Source of the DNA: Psychrobacter sp. JCM 18902
GTDB lineage: Bacteria > Pseudomonadota > Gammaproteobacteria > Pseudomonadales > Moraxellaceae
Direction of reading: 5' to 3'
Length of the DNA: 64,000 bases
Assembly (NCBI RefSeq): GCF_904846615.1
Contig: NZ_CAJHBK010000001.1
Span: 434,001 to 498,000, forward strand
In this document: piece by piece, positions 1-8,491 of the stretch
Numbering within the stretch: the first letter of the stretch is position 1
How the letters are laid out: every line of letters begins with the position of its first letter
The notes under the pieces: model-generated
What the model saw: the letters and a program-made list of their open reading frames with translations, nothing else
What the model was told of the DNA's origin: nothing
The model's database searches: none
Translations under genes and position numbers: made by a program

Positions 1-549
1 CCTTCTATTCATGCCCAACTGCGCCTGCAAAGTGGTCGCGTGATTTGGTTGTATTGCTTGCATCCCATGCCGCCAAGCCCGACGGAAGCGGATAAATCTA
101 CCACCCGCGATGCTGAGCTATTGATGGTTGGCAAACACATCAAAGAAAACAAGCAAACGGCGATATTGGCAGGCGACCTCAATGATGTAGCATGGTCAAA
201 GACCACGCGACGTTTTCAACGTATCTCAGGATTGTTGGATCCGCGTATTGGTCGACATTTTATCAATACGTTTCATGTCAGCTATCCATTTTTACGTTGG
301 GCGCTGGATCACATCTTCCATAGTGCTTGTTTTACGGTGGTGGATATTCGGCGTATGCCGTCGATAGGCTCCGATCACTTCCCTGTTATGACGACTTTAC
401 AATACGAACCAGAAGAGGAGAGCAATCAAGCGCAAAATGCCCCTACTGCAGAAGCGGAAGATATCAAAGAGACCGATCATAAAATAGTAGAAGGTAAAAA
501 AGAAGGTGAAAAAGTCTCAAAGGAACATGCAGAAGAGCAGAGAAGTTAG
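1..549 (+). CDS. Endonuclease/exonuclease/phosphatase (EEP) family protein, C-terminal part
   Basis: The frame is open from base 1, so the start lies upstream of the window; 182 codons are visible. Two EEP active-site signatures can be read: GDLND (metal/phosphate-site Asp and Asn) near base 172 and SDHFP (catalytic His) near base 370, with LDHIF between them. This family hydrolyses phosphodiesters in nucleic acids, sugar phosphates or lipids; the visible part does not settle the substrate. After the catalytic domain there is a tail of about 45 residues rich in Glu, Lys and Gln that looks disordered and is not part of the fold. No SD or promoter can be judged. The family is fairly sure, the function is not. 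Confidence 0.85.
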   Translation, partial: PSIHAQLRLQSGRVIWLYCLHPMPPSPTEADKSTTRDAELLMVGKHIKENKQTAILAGDLNDVAWSKTTRRFQRISGLLDPRIGRHFINTFHVSYPFLRWALDHIFHSACFTVVDIRRMPSIGSDHFPVMTTLQYEPEEESNQAQNAPTAEAEDIKETDHKIVEGKKEGEKVSKEHAEEQRS

Positions 550-818
550 GGTTGATAGCCTGCCAATACTATAGCCATCGTATGATGCAATGTTAAAAGA
601 GGCTGTAAGCATATGCTTACGTTAAATAAGGTCTTTAGCCTCTAGTCGCATCAAACTGATTACCCTACAATACCTGCATCAACACAAGGATACGCATGGA
701 TGCAGTGTTGAGACAGTATCAATAAAAGCACAGGTCAGCCCGCTGTCTTATAGGATACTGTTTATGACTTAGGATGAGTCAGCATGGAAGAAATAATAAC
801 AACAATATGAAGCGCCAT
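550..818 (+). other. Gene-free, hairpin-rich stretch; candidate structured RNA or long 3' UTR
   Basis: No credible ORF. Four inverted repeats follow one another: AGAGGCT 598-604 with AGCCTCT 637-643, enclosing the palindrome GTAAGCATATGCTTAC at 605-620; CTGCATC 674-680 with GATGCAG 699-705, which competes with CAACAC 680-685 / GTGTTG 705-710; ACAGTATC 713-720 with GATACTGT 754-761; TGACT 765-769 with AGTCA 777-781. The array ends in the terminator at 819-858. It could be an independent small RNA or the 3' UTR of the upstream EEP gene. I found no convincing promoter in it, so the RNA call is only a suggestion. Confidence 0.35.
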
Positions 819-858
819 AGCCCCGAACCAATCGCCCTAGGTTCGGGGCTTTTCTTTG
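819..858 (+). terminator. Strong intrinsic terminator
   Basis: An 11-bp perfect stem, AGCCCCGAACC (819-829) with GGTTCGGGGCT (840-850), is followed by TTTCTTT. It ends whatever is transcribed rightward from the EEP gene or the hairpin-rich stretch before it. Confidence 0.85.
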
Positions 859-968
859 TGTGTGTAATGCTTATAATAATTTTATTCGATATTCTTGTGT
901 TTGGACATGCTGTAATATATTTGAGATTACCTTCTGATTATTTTTAGCGCATAAATAAACGTTAATAA

Positions 969-1003
969 AAAAAGGGTACATGCATTAGCATATACCCTTT
1001 TTG
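969..1003. terminator. Bidirectional terminator after surA
   Basis: The arms around AAAGGGTA and TACCCTTT form a 10-bp stem with one G-U pair. A-rich DNA lies on one side and a T-run on the other, so it can act on both strands. It lies about 40 bp past the surA stop codon and should end the lptD-surA transcript. Confidence 0.75.
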
Positions 1004-1044
1004 ACAAAGCATTATTAGATTTGACTTATCGATGCCTATATCAG

Positions 1045-2448
1045 TTAGCCAAGTACTTGGATGTAAGCACCTGCACGTAGCTCTTGTAGCCAGTCTTCTT
1101 TGGCTTGCGGTGCTAAGCGCTGATAAAGCGCTTGACGTGCCATGTTGCGACGATATTGATCGCTAATATCTTGTTGGCGTTTGCCTTCTATTTTCAATAT
1201 ATGCCAGCCAAACTGGGTTTTGAAAGGAGCAGAGTAGTCACCAACCGCCGTGTTTTTCATCATGGCTTCGAATGGACCAATCATATCTTCTTCACTTACC
1301 CAATCAAGATCGCCACCGCGGCCAGCGGAACCGGGATCATCTGAATAGGTCGATGCTAAACCAGCAAAATCAGCGCCGCTGCGTAACTGTTCATACAAAT
1401 CATTAATTTTTTGCTCAGCAAGCGCGTCTGTCTGTAGCTCATCAACTTTTACCAATATGTGACGAGTACGCCACTGCGGTATCAGCATAGTGTCGCTGGC
1501 TTTTTTGTCAGCAAGTTTAATGATATCGATGCCTTCAGGCGTTATTAGTGGTGCGCTGACCGCGCCAACCTCAAGTTTGGTAATCTCACTTGATAGCTCT
1601 GTAGGTAGAGACGCGGCTTTATGAAAGCCCATATCGCCACCTTGTAACGGAATAGGATAGCTGCCTTGACTAGCAGCGACCGCTTCAGCGACATCAACGT
1701 TTGGCGCAAGCAGGCGAGTCCGCAGAGCTTCTGCTACCTTTAACGCCTCATTGCGTTGGGCTTCTGAGAGTCGGCTGTAGTCATCCATGTAGGGCACTCG
1801 TACATGAATCGTTTGATACTCACTCTGGTTTAAGCGCTTGGCTTCAGGCGAGGCCAAAAATGCATCAATATCTTGTTCGCTGATGCGCACGCGGTTACCG
1901 ATTTGGCGCTGTTGCAAGGCTTGAATGGCTGCATCTTCGATTAATTGCGCACGTAGCGCCGCATAGCTACCAGGTTTTGCTGCGTCCAAACGCTGTTGCA
2001 AAGCTGAGATGCTCGTCAGCCCTTCTGCTTGAGCGATTTGACCGAGGCGTTGATTGATAGCCGCTTCATCAGGGTTTAAACCGACGCGCTTGACCATGGA
2101 TAGTTGTAACTCACGCAATATGAGCGCATTTAACACCTCAGACTGTAGTTGTGCTGAGTTTGCTATTGGTTCACCAGCCGCTTGTGCACGTGCTTGTGCT
2201 TGGGTAATAGCATCGATCAAATCGCTTTTTAAGATAGCATTTTCATTGACTAAAGCAATAATACCGTCGGTGCTATTGGCTGGCGTCAAACGATTGACGT
2301 TATCCTGCGCGGTCACGGCATTTGCTTGAGGCGCTTGTGCTTTTGCAGGTTTAATGGTGGCAGCTTGGGCGCTCAATGTAAGCGCAAGGCTGGCACTCAT
2401 AGATAGCAATACAGCACGGCTGATTTGACGTAAAGAAAAAAATCTCAT
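1045..2448 (-). CDS. surA: Periplasmic chaperone / peptidyl-prolyl isomerase SurA
   Basis: SurA escorts unfolded outer-membrane proteins across the periplasm to the BAM machinery; LptD is a known client. The protein starts with a Sec signal peptide (Arg-containing N-end, long Ala/Leu/Ser core, AQA cleavage site). A SurA N-domain follows, then two parvulin (PpiC) domains; the second begins at RHILVKVDE and includes the typical SDDPGSAGRGGDL and FGWHILK segments. I start at 2448 because GAGGAG sits just upstream and the signal peptide then begins at once; in-frame ATGs at 2460 and 2469 are less likely. It lies 150 bp downstream of lptD with no terminator between, the same lptD-surA order as in other gammaproteobacteria, so co-transcription is likely. 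Confidence 0.95.
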   Translation of the reverse strand: MRFFSLRQISRAVLLSMSASLALTLSAQAATIKPAKAQAPQANAVTAQDNVNRLTPANSTDGIIALVNENAILKSDLIDAITQAQARAQAAGEPIANSAQLQSEVLNALILRELQLSMVKRVGLNPDEAAINQRLGQIAQAEGLTSISALQQRLDAAKPGSYAALRAQLIEDAAIQALQQRQIGNRVRISEQDIDAFLASPEAKRLNQSEYQTIHVRVPYMDDYSRLSEAQRNEALKVAEALRTRLLAPNVDVAEAVAASQGSYPIPLQGGDMGFHKAASLPTELSSEITKLEVGAVSAPLITPEGIDIIKLADKKASDTMLIPQWRTRHILVKVDELQTDALAEQKINDLYEQLRSGADFAGLASTYSDDPGSAGRGGDLDWVSEEDMIGPFEAMMKNTAVGDYSAPFKTQFGWHILKIEGKRQQDISDQYRRNMARQALYQRLAPQAKEDWLQELRAGAYIQVLG

Positions 2449-2598
2449 GATGCTCCTCATCAATGTCATCGCATCGGATGGTAGTTGGTCAACGCTGTTT
2501 AATACTTTTAACAGTCAAATATTAGACAGGGTTGACCATAATAGGGTTACAAACAGGGTTATGAAATATATAGTAAAAATATTTATACAAGCACGGTC

Positions 2599-5500
2599 TT
2601 AATCTTTCCAAGCAGTCTGGACAGGTTCAAAGCCCAAAATTTTATCAGAGAGTAAGCGAGTCAGGCGGCTGCTACCACTACCCAAACCATTCAATCTAAT
2701 CTCTGCCATAATGGCTTGCGTTGGTTTGTCTTTGACATTTAAGTCATTATAGTAACGACGACCATAAACTGCAAAACCAAAGCAGCAATCTTCGTAATCA
2801 ACGCCGACTAACGAATCAAGAACTTTATCACGATTGTAATCGTATTGACCTTGAGCCAAGATTCGCCAGCTGTTATTGATTGGAAAGACAGCCGATGCGG
2901 TAAAAGCAGAGAGCGGCAGCTGATCGGTGTTTTCATCACGTTGACGTTTGACAAATCCAACATTAAACAAGCTGTTGTCAGACGGCTGATAACGCAGCTC
3001 AGTCGTAATATAATTTAAATCATAATCATTGGTCAGTGCACCACTAACATCAACCCAAAAGTTGTTGTAAGGCTGCGTGCTGGTATCCCAAACCATCCCT
3101 GAAGATGAAGAGGTGAAGACAGGTTGCTGATCATCAAGCGTAACACGTCCATTATCGATATAAAACTGCTCTGCAATGCTACCATCAAAACGTGTCACAC
3201 CCGTTGCGTCGATGTAACGATAATTGATACCAGGAGTAATTGAATGCAAATCTTGCAAGCGATCATGCCCTAAGAACCAACTGTCAGAGAACAGCTGTTC
3301 ATAGTTAATAGAGGCAATACGAGTATTAAAGTTCGGAATATCGTTTTGGTCTTCATATGGCGAGTAGGTGTATTTCAATCGCGGGCTAAGCAAGCGATAG
3401 CCACCCATGGTATCGTCGAATGCGCCAAAAGGCGAGCCTGCTTGATAGAAATTTAGACCTGCATCGATACTGGCTTGCGGTACAAATACCGACTGGCTAC
3501 CATCTTTATCACTCAACTGATTGTCGGCTAAGCTATCCTCATCATAAGAGGTATAGAGATGTTGCAAGCTCAGTTTGGGCTTGATATAACCCCAAGATTT
3601 TTCCATTGGATAAACGGCGCTGAGTTTATTATAAATTCGCCCGCCACTTTTTTCATTCTCAGAGCCATCGTCGATGGATTTTTTGAAATAAGCGGAATCA
3701 TGTACACCAGTGATATCGAAGCTCTTCGCCCAAGGCAGTCGATAATCGAGCTTGAGCTGCGGCAATCTTGAATAAGGCTTATCTTTATCTTCTAAGGGTT
3801 TGCCATTACTGGTAAAAGCGTCTAGAGTTTGAAAGGTTTCTACCTTCAATTCACCATCAACATAGTCATTATAATAATTGACACGTGCACGGCGTGGTAA
3901 GTTTATGGTGCTGTCTGATAGACCCAGCGTGTCAAAATCATTGAGGTAGTCTGAATCTGACACATAGCTGTATTTTGCATCACCGCTTAAGCGTGGAATG
4001 CTCTTAGATGACCAATAATGATCATAAAAAAAGCTAGAGCGGTCTTCGTCATTGTACTCTTTGTCATTAGGTAAATATGAACCATTAAAAATACCTTCGC
4101 CATAACTTTCGGTCAGATAGCGAAACTCGCCTGACACCATAGGATTACGATCGGTATAAATATGGGTATTGAGCGTGGCATCATAATTGGGTGCCAAATT
4201 GAAATAGTAGGGTATATCAACCTCAAGACCGCTTTCACTACTGATACTGGCATTCGGCAATAAAAAACCACTGGTGCGACGATTATCAATCGGAAAGTTG
4301 AAATAAGGCAAATAGAACACAGGTACGTCAGCGATACGGAAAGTAGTGTTATAGGCTTCGCCGCGACCTGTATCGGTATCTAAATCAATGCTTTTGGCAT
4401 CAAACTGCCATTTACGATTGGTTGGTGGACAGGTACTAAACATGACATCATCTAGCTCATATTGACTGTCATTTGGTCTGTTCAAGCGCTTGGCATAACC
4501 ATGAGCTTGCAGTTCTACACTAGCAAAAGCCACATCATTGGCTGTCGACTGTCCAGTTTCAGTATTATAATTTAAGCTATCGGCGACCCCAATAAGCCCG
4601 CCTTTTGATGCTTTTTCAGTGAAATTGGCTTGGGGGTTATTCGATGAGCGGTTTGGCGCATTGCTATCTAGTGCGTTGTTGCGTGATACTTGCTGACCTG
4701 TCGCTTGGTCAGTAAACATGACTTTGCCTTGAGCAGCGGCTACGCCATTGCTCAAATCTAACAAGACTTTTTCTGCTTCTATCTGCTGGGTACCCTGATT
4801 GATGATGACATTGCCCGACAGCTCTGCATAGTCGACATTGTCGTAATAACCATAATCTGATTCTGAAAACAGCGGCGCTTGATTATTCGGGAGACCATTT
4901 AAGTTTGGCGCAGGCTGTCCATTGGTTGCTCCCGCCTCATTGACCGCGCGTTGATAGTTGGGGTTGCTCTTTGGATAGACCCATTGACCTTCGCAGCGTT
5001 GGGCGCTATCTACGGCATCCGGTAATAACTGTAAGTTTTTACCCACTTTTGGAATGGTTTGCGGGGTAGGTGTTAGCTCGTTTTGAATGATATCTTGGTT
5101 AGCATTATCACTATTGTTTAACGTTGAGGCATCTGTATCAGGTGTCAGCTCATAAAATTCTGCTAAACGCAGCAGACTATCTTGAATACTTTCATCACTC
5201 ACATCAACTTTACCAGTCTTCTGTGCGGCTTTAGGTGCAGTGGTTTCAGTAAGCTGAGCAGTGCTATTGTTTTGAGTGGTCGCAATCGTATCTGCTGGTA
5301 CAAAACCTTTATTATCACTCTCATTAATGGCGGTAATTTCTAGAGGGCGGTTGTCTAAGGGACTTTCATTAATAGCATTCTCATTAGAGATGCTGTCGTT
5401 GAAGGTGTTTTCACTAAAGGCGCTTTCATTAAAAGTATTGTCAAAACTACTGTCTGAAGTATTGTTATCAGTAGCAGCCTTTTGAGACGTATTACGCTGA

Positions 5501-5751
5501 AAGTCAGTTTTTTGATTATTGCTATTTTGATAGCGGATATCATTATAGTCGCTGTCTTTTTGGACGCTACTGCGATTGGCATCAGGTGTAACATCAGAGA
5601 TATAGCGGGTGCTACTGTCAGTGATTAGCGACTCCGTTTGCTGTGTGTCAGCATTGCTGGGCGCAGCACTAACGGTTAGGCTGGACAAGCCTAAGGCACC
5701 AAATAAGATCAAACGGATGCTTTGGTAAAGCGGAGAATATAACAAGGGCAC
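2599..5751 (-). CDS. lptD: LPS-assembly outer-membrane protein LptD
   Basis: LptD, with lipoprotein LptE, inserts lipopolysaccharide into the outer leaflet of the outer membrane. The 1050 residues begin with a signal peptide (about 1-29). The OstA/LptA-like jellyroll starts near residue 305 (SGNVIINQG), and the C-terminal two thirds are the beta-barrel. Cysteines match the E. coli disulphide set: C253, C441 and the adjacent pair C989-C990. In E. coli the first Cys follows the signal peptide almost directly; here some 220 residues of Asn/Ser/Asp/Thr-rich, probably disordered sequence come between, and they explain most of the extra length over the usual 780-900 residues. Part of that tract is encoded by a 15-bp tandem repeat. 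A possible promoter lies at 5881-5909; surA follows downstream. Confidence 0.96.
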   Translation of the reverse strand: MPLLYSPLYQSIRLILFGALGLSSLTVSAAPSNADTQQTESLITDSSTRYISDVTPDANRSSVQKDSDYNDIRYQNSNNQKTDFQRNTSQKAATDNNTSDSSFDNTFNESAFSENTFNDSISNENAINESPLDNRPLEITAINESDNKGFVPADTIATTQNNSTAQLTETTAPKAAQKTGKVDVSDESIQDSLLRLAEFYELTPDTDASTLNNSDNANQDIIQNELTPTPQTIPKVGKNLQLLPDAVDSAQRCEGQWVYPKSNPNYQRAVNEAGATNGQPAPNLNGLPNNQAPLFSESDYGYYDNVDYAELSGNVIINQGTQQIEAEKVLLDLSNGVAAAQGKVMFTDQATGQQVSRNNALDSNAPNRSSNNPQANFTEKASKGGLIGVADSLNYNTETGQSTANDVAFASVELQAHGYAKRLNRPNDSQYELDDVMFSTCPPTNRKWQFDAKSIDLDTDTGRGEAYNTTFRIADVPVFYLPYFNFPIDNRRTSGFLLPNASISSESGLEVDIPYYFNLAPNYDATLNTHIYTDRNPMVSGEFRYLTESYGEGIFNGSYLPNDKEYNDEDRSSFFYDHYWSSKSIPRLSGDAKYSYVSDSDYLNDFDTLGLSDSTINLPRRARVNYYNDYVDGELKVETFQTLDAFTSNGKPLEDKDKPYSRLPQLKLDYRLPWAKSFDITGVHDSAYFKKSIDDGSENEKSGGRIYNKLSAVYPMEKSWGYIKPKLSLQHLYTSYDEDSLADNQLSDKDGSQSVFVPQASIDAGLNFYQAGSPFGAFDDTMGGYRLLSPRLKYTYSPYEDQNDIPNFNTRIASINYEQLFSDSWFLGHDRLQDLHSITPGINYRYIDATGVTRFDGSIAEQFYIDNGRVTLDDQQPVFTSSSSGMVWDTSTQPYNNFWVDVSGALTNDYDLNYITTELRYQPSDNSLFNVGFVKRQRDENTDQLPLSAFTASAVFPINNSWRILAQGQYDYNRDKVLDSLVGVDYEDCCFGFAVYGRRYYNDLNVKDKPTQAIMAEIRLNGLGSGSSRLTRLLSDKILGFEPVQTAWKD
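5366..5455. repeat. Six degenerate 15-bp tandem repeats inside lptD
   Basis: Units begin at 5366, 5381, 5396, 5411, 5426 and 5441, roughly TCATTAAAGGTGCTT on the plus strand. The unit is a multiple of three, so the frame is kept. On the lptD strand they encode five-residue steps of the type N-E/D-S/T-x-F in the disordered N-terminal tract. Copy-number change would alter the tract length without a frameshift. Confidence 0.75.
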
Positions 5752-6123
5752 ACCTATGATTGCAGAGCCTATTGAATTGCGATACTGAATTTAGTAACCA
5801 TATTATTAATCATGTATGGCGGTTAATAAACGACTAAAAAATCACTGATTGATAATGCTATCTTAAGAATTTGGCTGTTTTACATATAATGACGACTAAT
5901 CATAGTCAAAAAAAACCAAATCAGCTACACTATTTACCAAAATTTATAATATAGCCAAGCTGTTTTTTGAATGGTTGCTGAGGTTATGCTCAGCGCTAGA
6001 TGTCGAATGATATTCCAATACGCCTGCTATCGCAGTTTTTTTGGCTCAAGACGTTGCTATTTTAACAAGGTTTTGCCTGACTTATCACTATTTTAATTGT
6101 TTATGACTTATATTTAACCTGCG
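5752..6123. other. Divergent intergenic region lptD / amgK
   Basis: 372 bp without a gene between the lptD and amgK starts; it must hold promoters in both directions. Visible: a possible lptD promoter (5881-5909) and a small inverted repeat, GCTGAG 5977-5982 with CTCAGC 5989-5994. No clear SD precedes amgK. Confidence 0.6.
5881..5909 (-). promoter_or_regulatory. Possible lptD-surA promoter
   Basis: On the minus strand TTGACT (5904-5909) is a good -35. Seventeen bases on is TATGTA (5881-5886), a weak -10; TATATG with a 15-bp spacer is an alternative. Transcription from here would give a leader of about 120 nt before lptD. Only the -35 is convincing. Confidence 0.35.
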
Positions 6124-7245
6124 ATGCCCATTATGACTGATAAAATACTTTTAGAGCCTAATATGATCGATAACAAACTCAATAGCCGTCTACAACAATT
6201 AGAGAGCTGGTTGCAGCAAGTATTTGCTGGTCAAACGTTCCAACTCGATAGTCTACCCGGTGACGCAAGCGCTCGCCAATACCATAGAATCCAGCTGTCA
6301 GACAGTAATGGCACGACAGTTGCACATTATATTGTTATGGATTCAGCGGACGAACAAGACGCCATGCGCCAGTTTATCAATGTGACTAAGCTGATGGCAC
6401 CAGCGATCAATGTGCCGACACTCATTGCGCAAGACGTGACGAAAGGATTTTTGGTGTTACAGGATTTTGGTGCGATAGAGTTCGCCCATCTGCTCGTTGA
6501 TGCGACGCCTGCGCAGATAGATGAGCATTATCAGTTGGCAATGCAGACGTTGGTCGCGCTACAGACTGTGCCAGTTGAAACAGCAAAGTCGCAACATCAA
6601 TTGCCAGATTATGATACCGCGTTATTAGATCGTGAGATGGATTTATTTAGCGATTGGTTTATACCTTATATCGGTGTCGAGTTTGATAAAGCATTATGGA
6701 ATACTTTAAAAGAAGCCTTAATAAAAGAGATTCTGCAGCAACCACAAGTCATCGTCCATCGTGACTATCACAGTCGCAATTTGATGCAGGACCAAGCGGA
6801 TCGCTCGCGCTTAGGCGTGATTGACTTTCAAGACGCCGTCATCGGCTCTTATACTTATGATTTGGTGTCATTGCTGCGAGATGCTTATGTAGAATGGCCA
6901 GAGAGCCAAGTCTCTGCATGGATTAATGATTTTTGGCAGTTGCAAAAGCAGGCAGGCTTGACTACGGCAGATAAAATAGAGCAGCTCGAAAACGATATGA
7001 ATGTCATGGGCGTGCAGCGACATTTAAAAGTGTTGGGGATTTTTATTCGCTTGTCTGAGCGAGATGGCAAAGACCGCTATTTGGCGGATATTCCTAAGGT
7101 GATGCGTGATTTAATGTTCGAGTTAGAATGGTTAGAGGCGCACGGTAGACCGCATATGCAACAAGCAGTAGCGCCGTTTAATGAGAGTCTTAGGGATAAT
7201 ATACTGCCAGCTTATCAAAATAAGTTCGTACAGCAATATATTTAG
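6124..7245 (+). CDS. amgK: N-acetylmuramate/N-acetylglucosamine anomeric kinase AmgK
   Basis: AmgK phosphorylates MurNAc (and GlcNAc) at C1 in the peptidoglycan recycling shortcut that bypasses de novo UDP-MurNAc synthesis. The 373-residue protein has the aminoglycoside phosphotransferase fold: the catalytic loop HRDYHSRN is at residues 212-219 and the metal-binding DFQDA at 234-238. The decisive context is murU 133 bp downstream on the same strand, which uses the product, and lptD-surA divergent upstream, as in Pseudomonas. The start is uncertain: ATGs at 6124, 6133 and 6163 are in frame and none has a good SD; the first is used. Confidence 0.9.
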   Translation: MPIMTDKILLEPNMIDNKLNSRLQQLESWLQQVFAGQTFQLDSLPGDASARQYHRIQLSDSNGTTVAHYIVMDSADEQDAMRQFINVTKLMAPAINVPTLIAQDVTKGFLVLQDFGAIEFAHLLVDATPAQIDEHYQLAMQTLVALQTVPVETAKSQHQLPDYDTALLDREMDLFSDWFIPYIGVEFDKALWNTLKEALIKEILQQPQVIVHRDYHSRNLMQDQADRSRLGVIDFQDAVIGSYTYDLVSLLRDAYVEWPESQVSAWINDFWQLQKQAGLTTADKIEQLENDMNVMGVQRHLKVLGIFIRLSERDGKDRYLADIPKVMRDLMFELEWLEAHGRPHMQQAVAPFNESLRDNILPAYQNKFVQQYI

Positions 7246-7276
7246 AACGAAACACTTGCGAGCTTTATTTGACGCG

Positions 7277-7312
7277 AATGCTCATCTGATAAGTAATGCT
7301 CATTTGATAAGT
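7277..7312. repeat. Tandem duplication, 18 bp x 2
   Basis: AATGCTCATCTGATAAGT (7277-7294) is followed directly by the same sequence with one change, C to T (7295-7312). It lies between amgK and murU. Confidence 0.8.
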
Positions 7313-7378
7313 TACGTTAAAACATTAGCAAGCTTTAATCTGAATGTATAATCCCATAAAATAAAAAAAGGAGCGCAC

Positions 7379-8122
7379 ATGTCTGAGATTGACCGAGCAA
7401 TGATTACCCAAGCAATGATTTTGGCTGCTGGTAAGGGCACGCGTCTGCGCCCGTTAACACTGGATACACCCAAACCTCTGGTCGAGGTGGGTGGACAGCC
7501 GCTGATCGTCTGGCATATTAAAGCGCTACAAGCGGCTGGTATCACTGATATCACCATTAATGCATCATGGCTGGCTGACAAGCTGATGGATACGCTGGGT
7601 GATGGCAGTCAGTATGGTGTTAAATTGCATTGGTCAGTAGAGGATGATGAGCCTCTAGAGACCGCAGGTGGTATTTTTCGAGCGTTACAAACTGGCAAGC
7701 TGCGTGATGAGCCATTTATCTTAGTGAACTCAGATGTATGGACGACCTATGATTTTGCGCAGTTGCGAGATTATAAGCTTGGCGCTGATCAGCGCGCACA
7801 TCTGTTATTGATTGACAATCCAGAGCATAATAACGGCGGTGATTTTGCCATCAATAATGGTTTAGCCAGCGAGCAGCCGATTGGTGATGCAGACAAATAC
7901 ACCTTTGCTGGCATTAGTGTGATGTCACCACGATTGGTCGATGGGCTGATATCAGGTCAGCCAGCGGCGTTGGCACCATTGCTCAAGCAAGCGATGATAA
8001 AGTTCCAAATCACGGCTGAAATCATTTCTGATAATTGGATCGATGTGGGCACGCCTGAACGCTTAGCGCAGGTAAATGAATTTATCAAAAGTAACAGTGT
8101 TGATCACCATCAAGGCGCTTAG
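7379..8122 (+). CDS. murU: N-acetylmuramate alpha-1-phosphate uridylyltransferase MurU
   Basis: MurU turns MurNAc-1-phosphate, the product of AmgK, and UTP into UDP-MurNAc in the cytoplasm, returning recycled wall sugar to peptidoglycan synthesis. The 247 residues form a sugar-nucleotidyltransferase domain: the nucleotide-binding LAAGKGTRLRPLT near residues 15-27, LETAGG at 93-98, and NSD with the metal-binding Asp at 119. An AAGGAG-type SD ends five bases before the ATG. It lies downstream of amgK, so the pair is probably one unit. The stop codon lies within a short tandem duplication, and a large two-way terminator follows. Confidence 0.93.
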   Translation: MSEIDRAMITQAMILAAGKGTRLRPLTLDTPKPLVEVGGQPLIVWHIKALQAAGITDITINASWLADKLMDTLGDGSQYGVKLHWSVEDDEPLETAGGIFRALQTGKLRDEPFILVNSDVWTTYDFAQLRDYKLGADQRAHLLLIDNPEHNNGGDFAINNGLASEQPIGDADKYTFAGISVMSPRLVDGLISGQPAALAPLLKQAMIKFQITAEIISDNWIDVGTPERLAQVNEFIKSNSVDHHQGA

Positions 8123-8146
8123 ATTATGGCGTTTAGACTATGGTAT
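8119..8146. repeat. Tandem duplication, 14 bp x 2, spanning the murU stop
   Basis: TTAGATTATGGCGT (8119-8132) and TTAGACTATGGTAT (8133-8146) are adjacent and match at 11 of 14 positions. The first copy contains the murU stop codon at 8120-8122. Confidence 0.6.
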
Positions 8147-8201
8147 TTATAATAAAGGGCTTAGATCAAGATGCCTAATTCTTATTAATCTTATATAAGT
8201 A

Positions 8202-8251
8202 ATCACATAAAAAAGCAGCGTCGATGAATCGGCGCTGCTTTTTTATGTGAT
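8202..8251. terminator. Two-way terminator between murU and the cyd operon
   Basis: Nearly perfect 50-base hairpin: arms 8202-8225 and 8228-8251 pair over 24 bp with one G-U pair and a 2-base loop. The GC-rich core AGCAGCG/CGCTGCT is flanked by an A-run on one side and a T-run on the other, so it works in both directions for the converging murU and cydAB units. Confidence 0.92.
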
Positions 8252-8283
8252 ATAGCCATGGCTAAGTGGGCTGCAAATGATTG

Positions 8284-8400
8284 CTAGATGCCCATAGCCA
8301 ACTTGATTAATTGAGCAATTGTAAAAATAACTGCAAACCCTGCTATATATAGCCCAATGAACCATGCCCATTGTGACTGTTTCTTACTGAGCTTCTTCAT
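8284..8400 (-). CDS. Small membrane protein of the DUF2474 type, bd-oxidase accessory
   Basis: A 38-residue ORF with a strong SD (GGAGG at 8406-8410, five bases before the ATG). The sequence is a basic start (MKKLSKKQSQW), one membrane helix (about residues 12-36) and a short end LAMGI. It follows cydB by about 90 bp on the same strand. Tiny one-helix proteins (CydX, CydY, DUF2474) are typical last genes of cytochrome bd operons and stabilise the oxidase. The WFIGLYIAGF helix with a basic start fits DUF2474, the kind found with CIO-type oxidases, better than CydX. Its role is inferred from context. Confidence 0.82.
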   Translation of the reverse strand: MKKLSKKQSQWAWFIGLYIAGFAVIFTIAQLIKLAMGI

Positions 8401-8491
8401 GCTCGCCTCCTACTACGTGTGAATGCGCTTTAAAAAGTGTAGCTACTGCTCATATTTGCAGTAGCCACATTTTTATATCCTTTGTTTACCC

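Noticed and set aside
807..947. 46-codon ORF with a hydrophobic stretch
   Set aside because: It runs straight through the strong terminator stem at 819-850 and the only SD-like sequence is about 16 bases away, so it is most likely chance.
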